5,195 nucleotides of DNA from Anaerolineales bacterium (GTDB lineage Bacteria; Chloroflexota; Anaerolineae; Anaerolineales; Villigracilaceae), in NCBI GenBank assembly GCA_025938055.1, contig JAICQC010000343.1, positions 1 through 5,195 of the forward strand, in the 5' to 3' direction. The position numbers and the translations under genes are program-made. Within the stretch, counting starts at the first letter, position 1. Each line of letters starts with the position of its first letter. The notes under the pieces were generated by a model. The model worked only from the letters and a program-made list of their open reading frames with translations, was not told where the DNA came from and made no database searches. Of this stretch, positions 5,148 through 5,195 are shown piece after piece.

Positions 5148-5195
5148 TTACTTGGCTCCTTTCCCAGCCTTACCGGCTTTGCGGCGGATCTTTTC
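5148..5195 (-). CDS. rplF: 50S ribosomal protein L6, C-terminal end only
   Basis: Only the last 15 codons and the TAA stop lie in the window; the gene enters from the right edge. The visible tail reads EKIRRKAGKAGKGAK, the basic, glycine-rich C-terminus typical of bacterial L6, which binds 23S rRNA near the sarcin-ricin loop and the factor-binding site. The call rests on this tail and on position: L6 directly precedes L18 in the spc operon of nearly all bacteria. The stop codon is only 3 bases before the rplR start, and the rplR Shine-Dalgarno sequence is embedded in these last codons, so the two genes are probably translationally coupled. With so little sequence, nothing can be said about the rest of the protein. 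Confidence 0.9.
   Translation of the reverse strand, partial: EKIRRKAGKAGKGAK
5156..5161 (-). promoter_or_regulatory. Shine-Dalgarno AAGGAG for rplR, inside the rplF 3' end
   Basis: AAGGAG on the minus strand lies 11 bases before the rplR ATG and falls within the last rplF codons. The spacing is slightly long, but the motif is a strong match to the 16S anti-SD. Its location inside the preceding gene suggests coupled translation of L6 and L18. Confidence 0.7.

Overview
This window is a compact, conserved translation and secretion locus. All genes lie on the minus strand, so they read from high to low coordinates. In transcription order it holds the 3' end of rplF (L6), rplR (L18), rpsE (S5), rpmD (L30), rplO (L15), secY, adk, map, a 37-codon rpmJ (L36), rpsM (S13) and the first codons of rpsK (S11). 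This is the classic bacterial spc-to-alpha operon order, with the adk-map insertion seen in Gram-positive and many other phyla. The style of the L18, SecY and S13 sequences and the moderate GC content suggest a Chloroflexota member, perhaps an Anaerolineae-like bacterium. That placement comes from recalled family resemblance, not from a search, and is tentative.

The layout is very tight. Junctions run from an 8-base overlap (rpsE/rpmD) to gaps of 1 base (adk/map), 3 (rplF/rplR), 7 (rpmJ/rpsM), 8 (secY/adk), 14 (rpsM/rpsK) and 18 (rplR/rpsE). Three gaps are larger: rplO/secY (27), rpmD/rplO (59) and map/rpmJ (108). The 59-base and 27-base gaps, and the end of adk just before map, hold inverted repeats that overlap or sit beside stop codons and ribosome-binding regions. 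None is followed by a U-run, so they look like translational or processing elements rather than terminators. The 108-base gap holds a convincing sigma-70-type promoter (TGGACG, 17 bases, TATAAT) that would start an rpmJ-rpsM-rpsK transcript. infA (IF-1), which usually sits between map and rpmJ, is absent there.

The products act together. Six encoded proteins, plus the partial L6 and S11, are ribosomal subunits. SecY is the membrane channel that receives nascent and SecA-driven proteins, MetAP trims the initiator methionine, and adenylate kinase balances adenine nucleotides. I see no mobile element, CRISPR array, tRNA, rRNA or novel multi-gene system. The points most worth a second look are residue-level oddities (a His at the position of the essential SecY Arg357, and a missing zinc-ligand Cys in the Adk LID), the missing infA, and the junction RNA structures.
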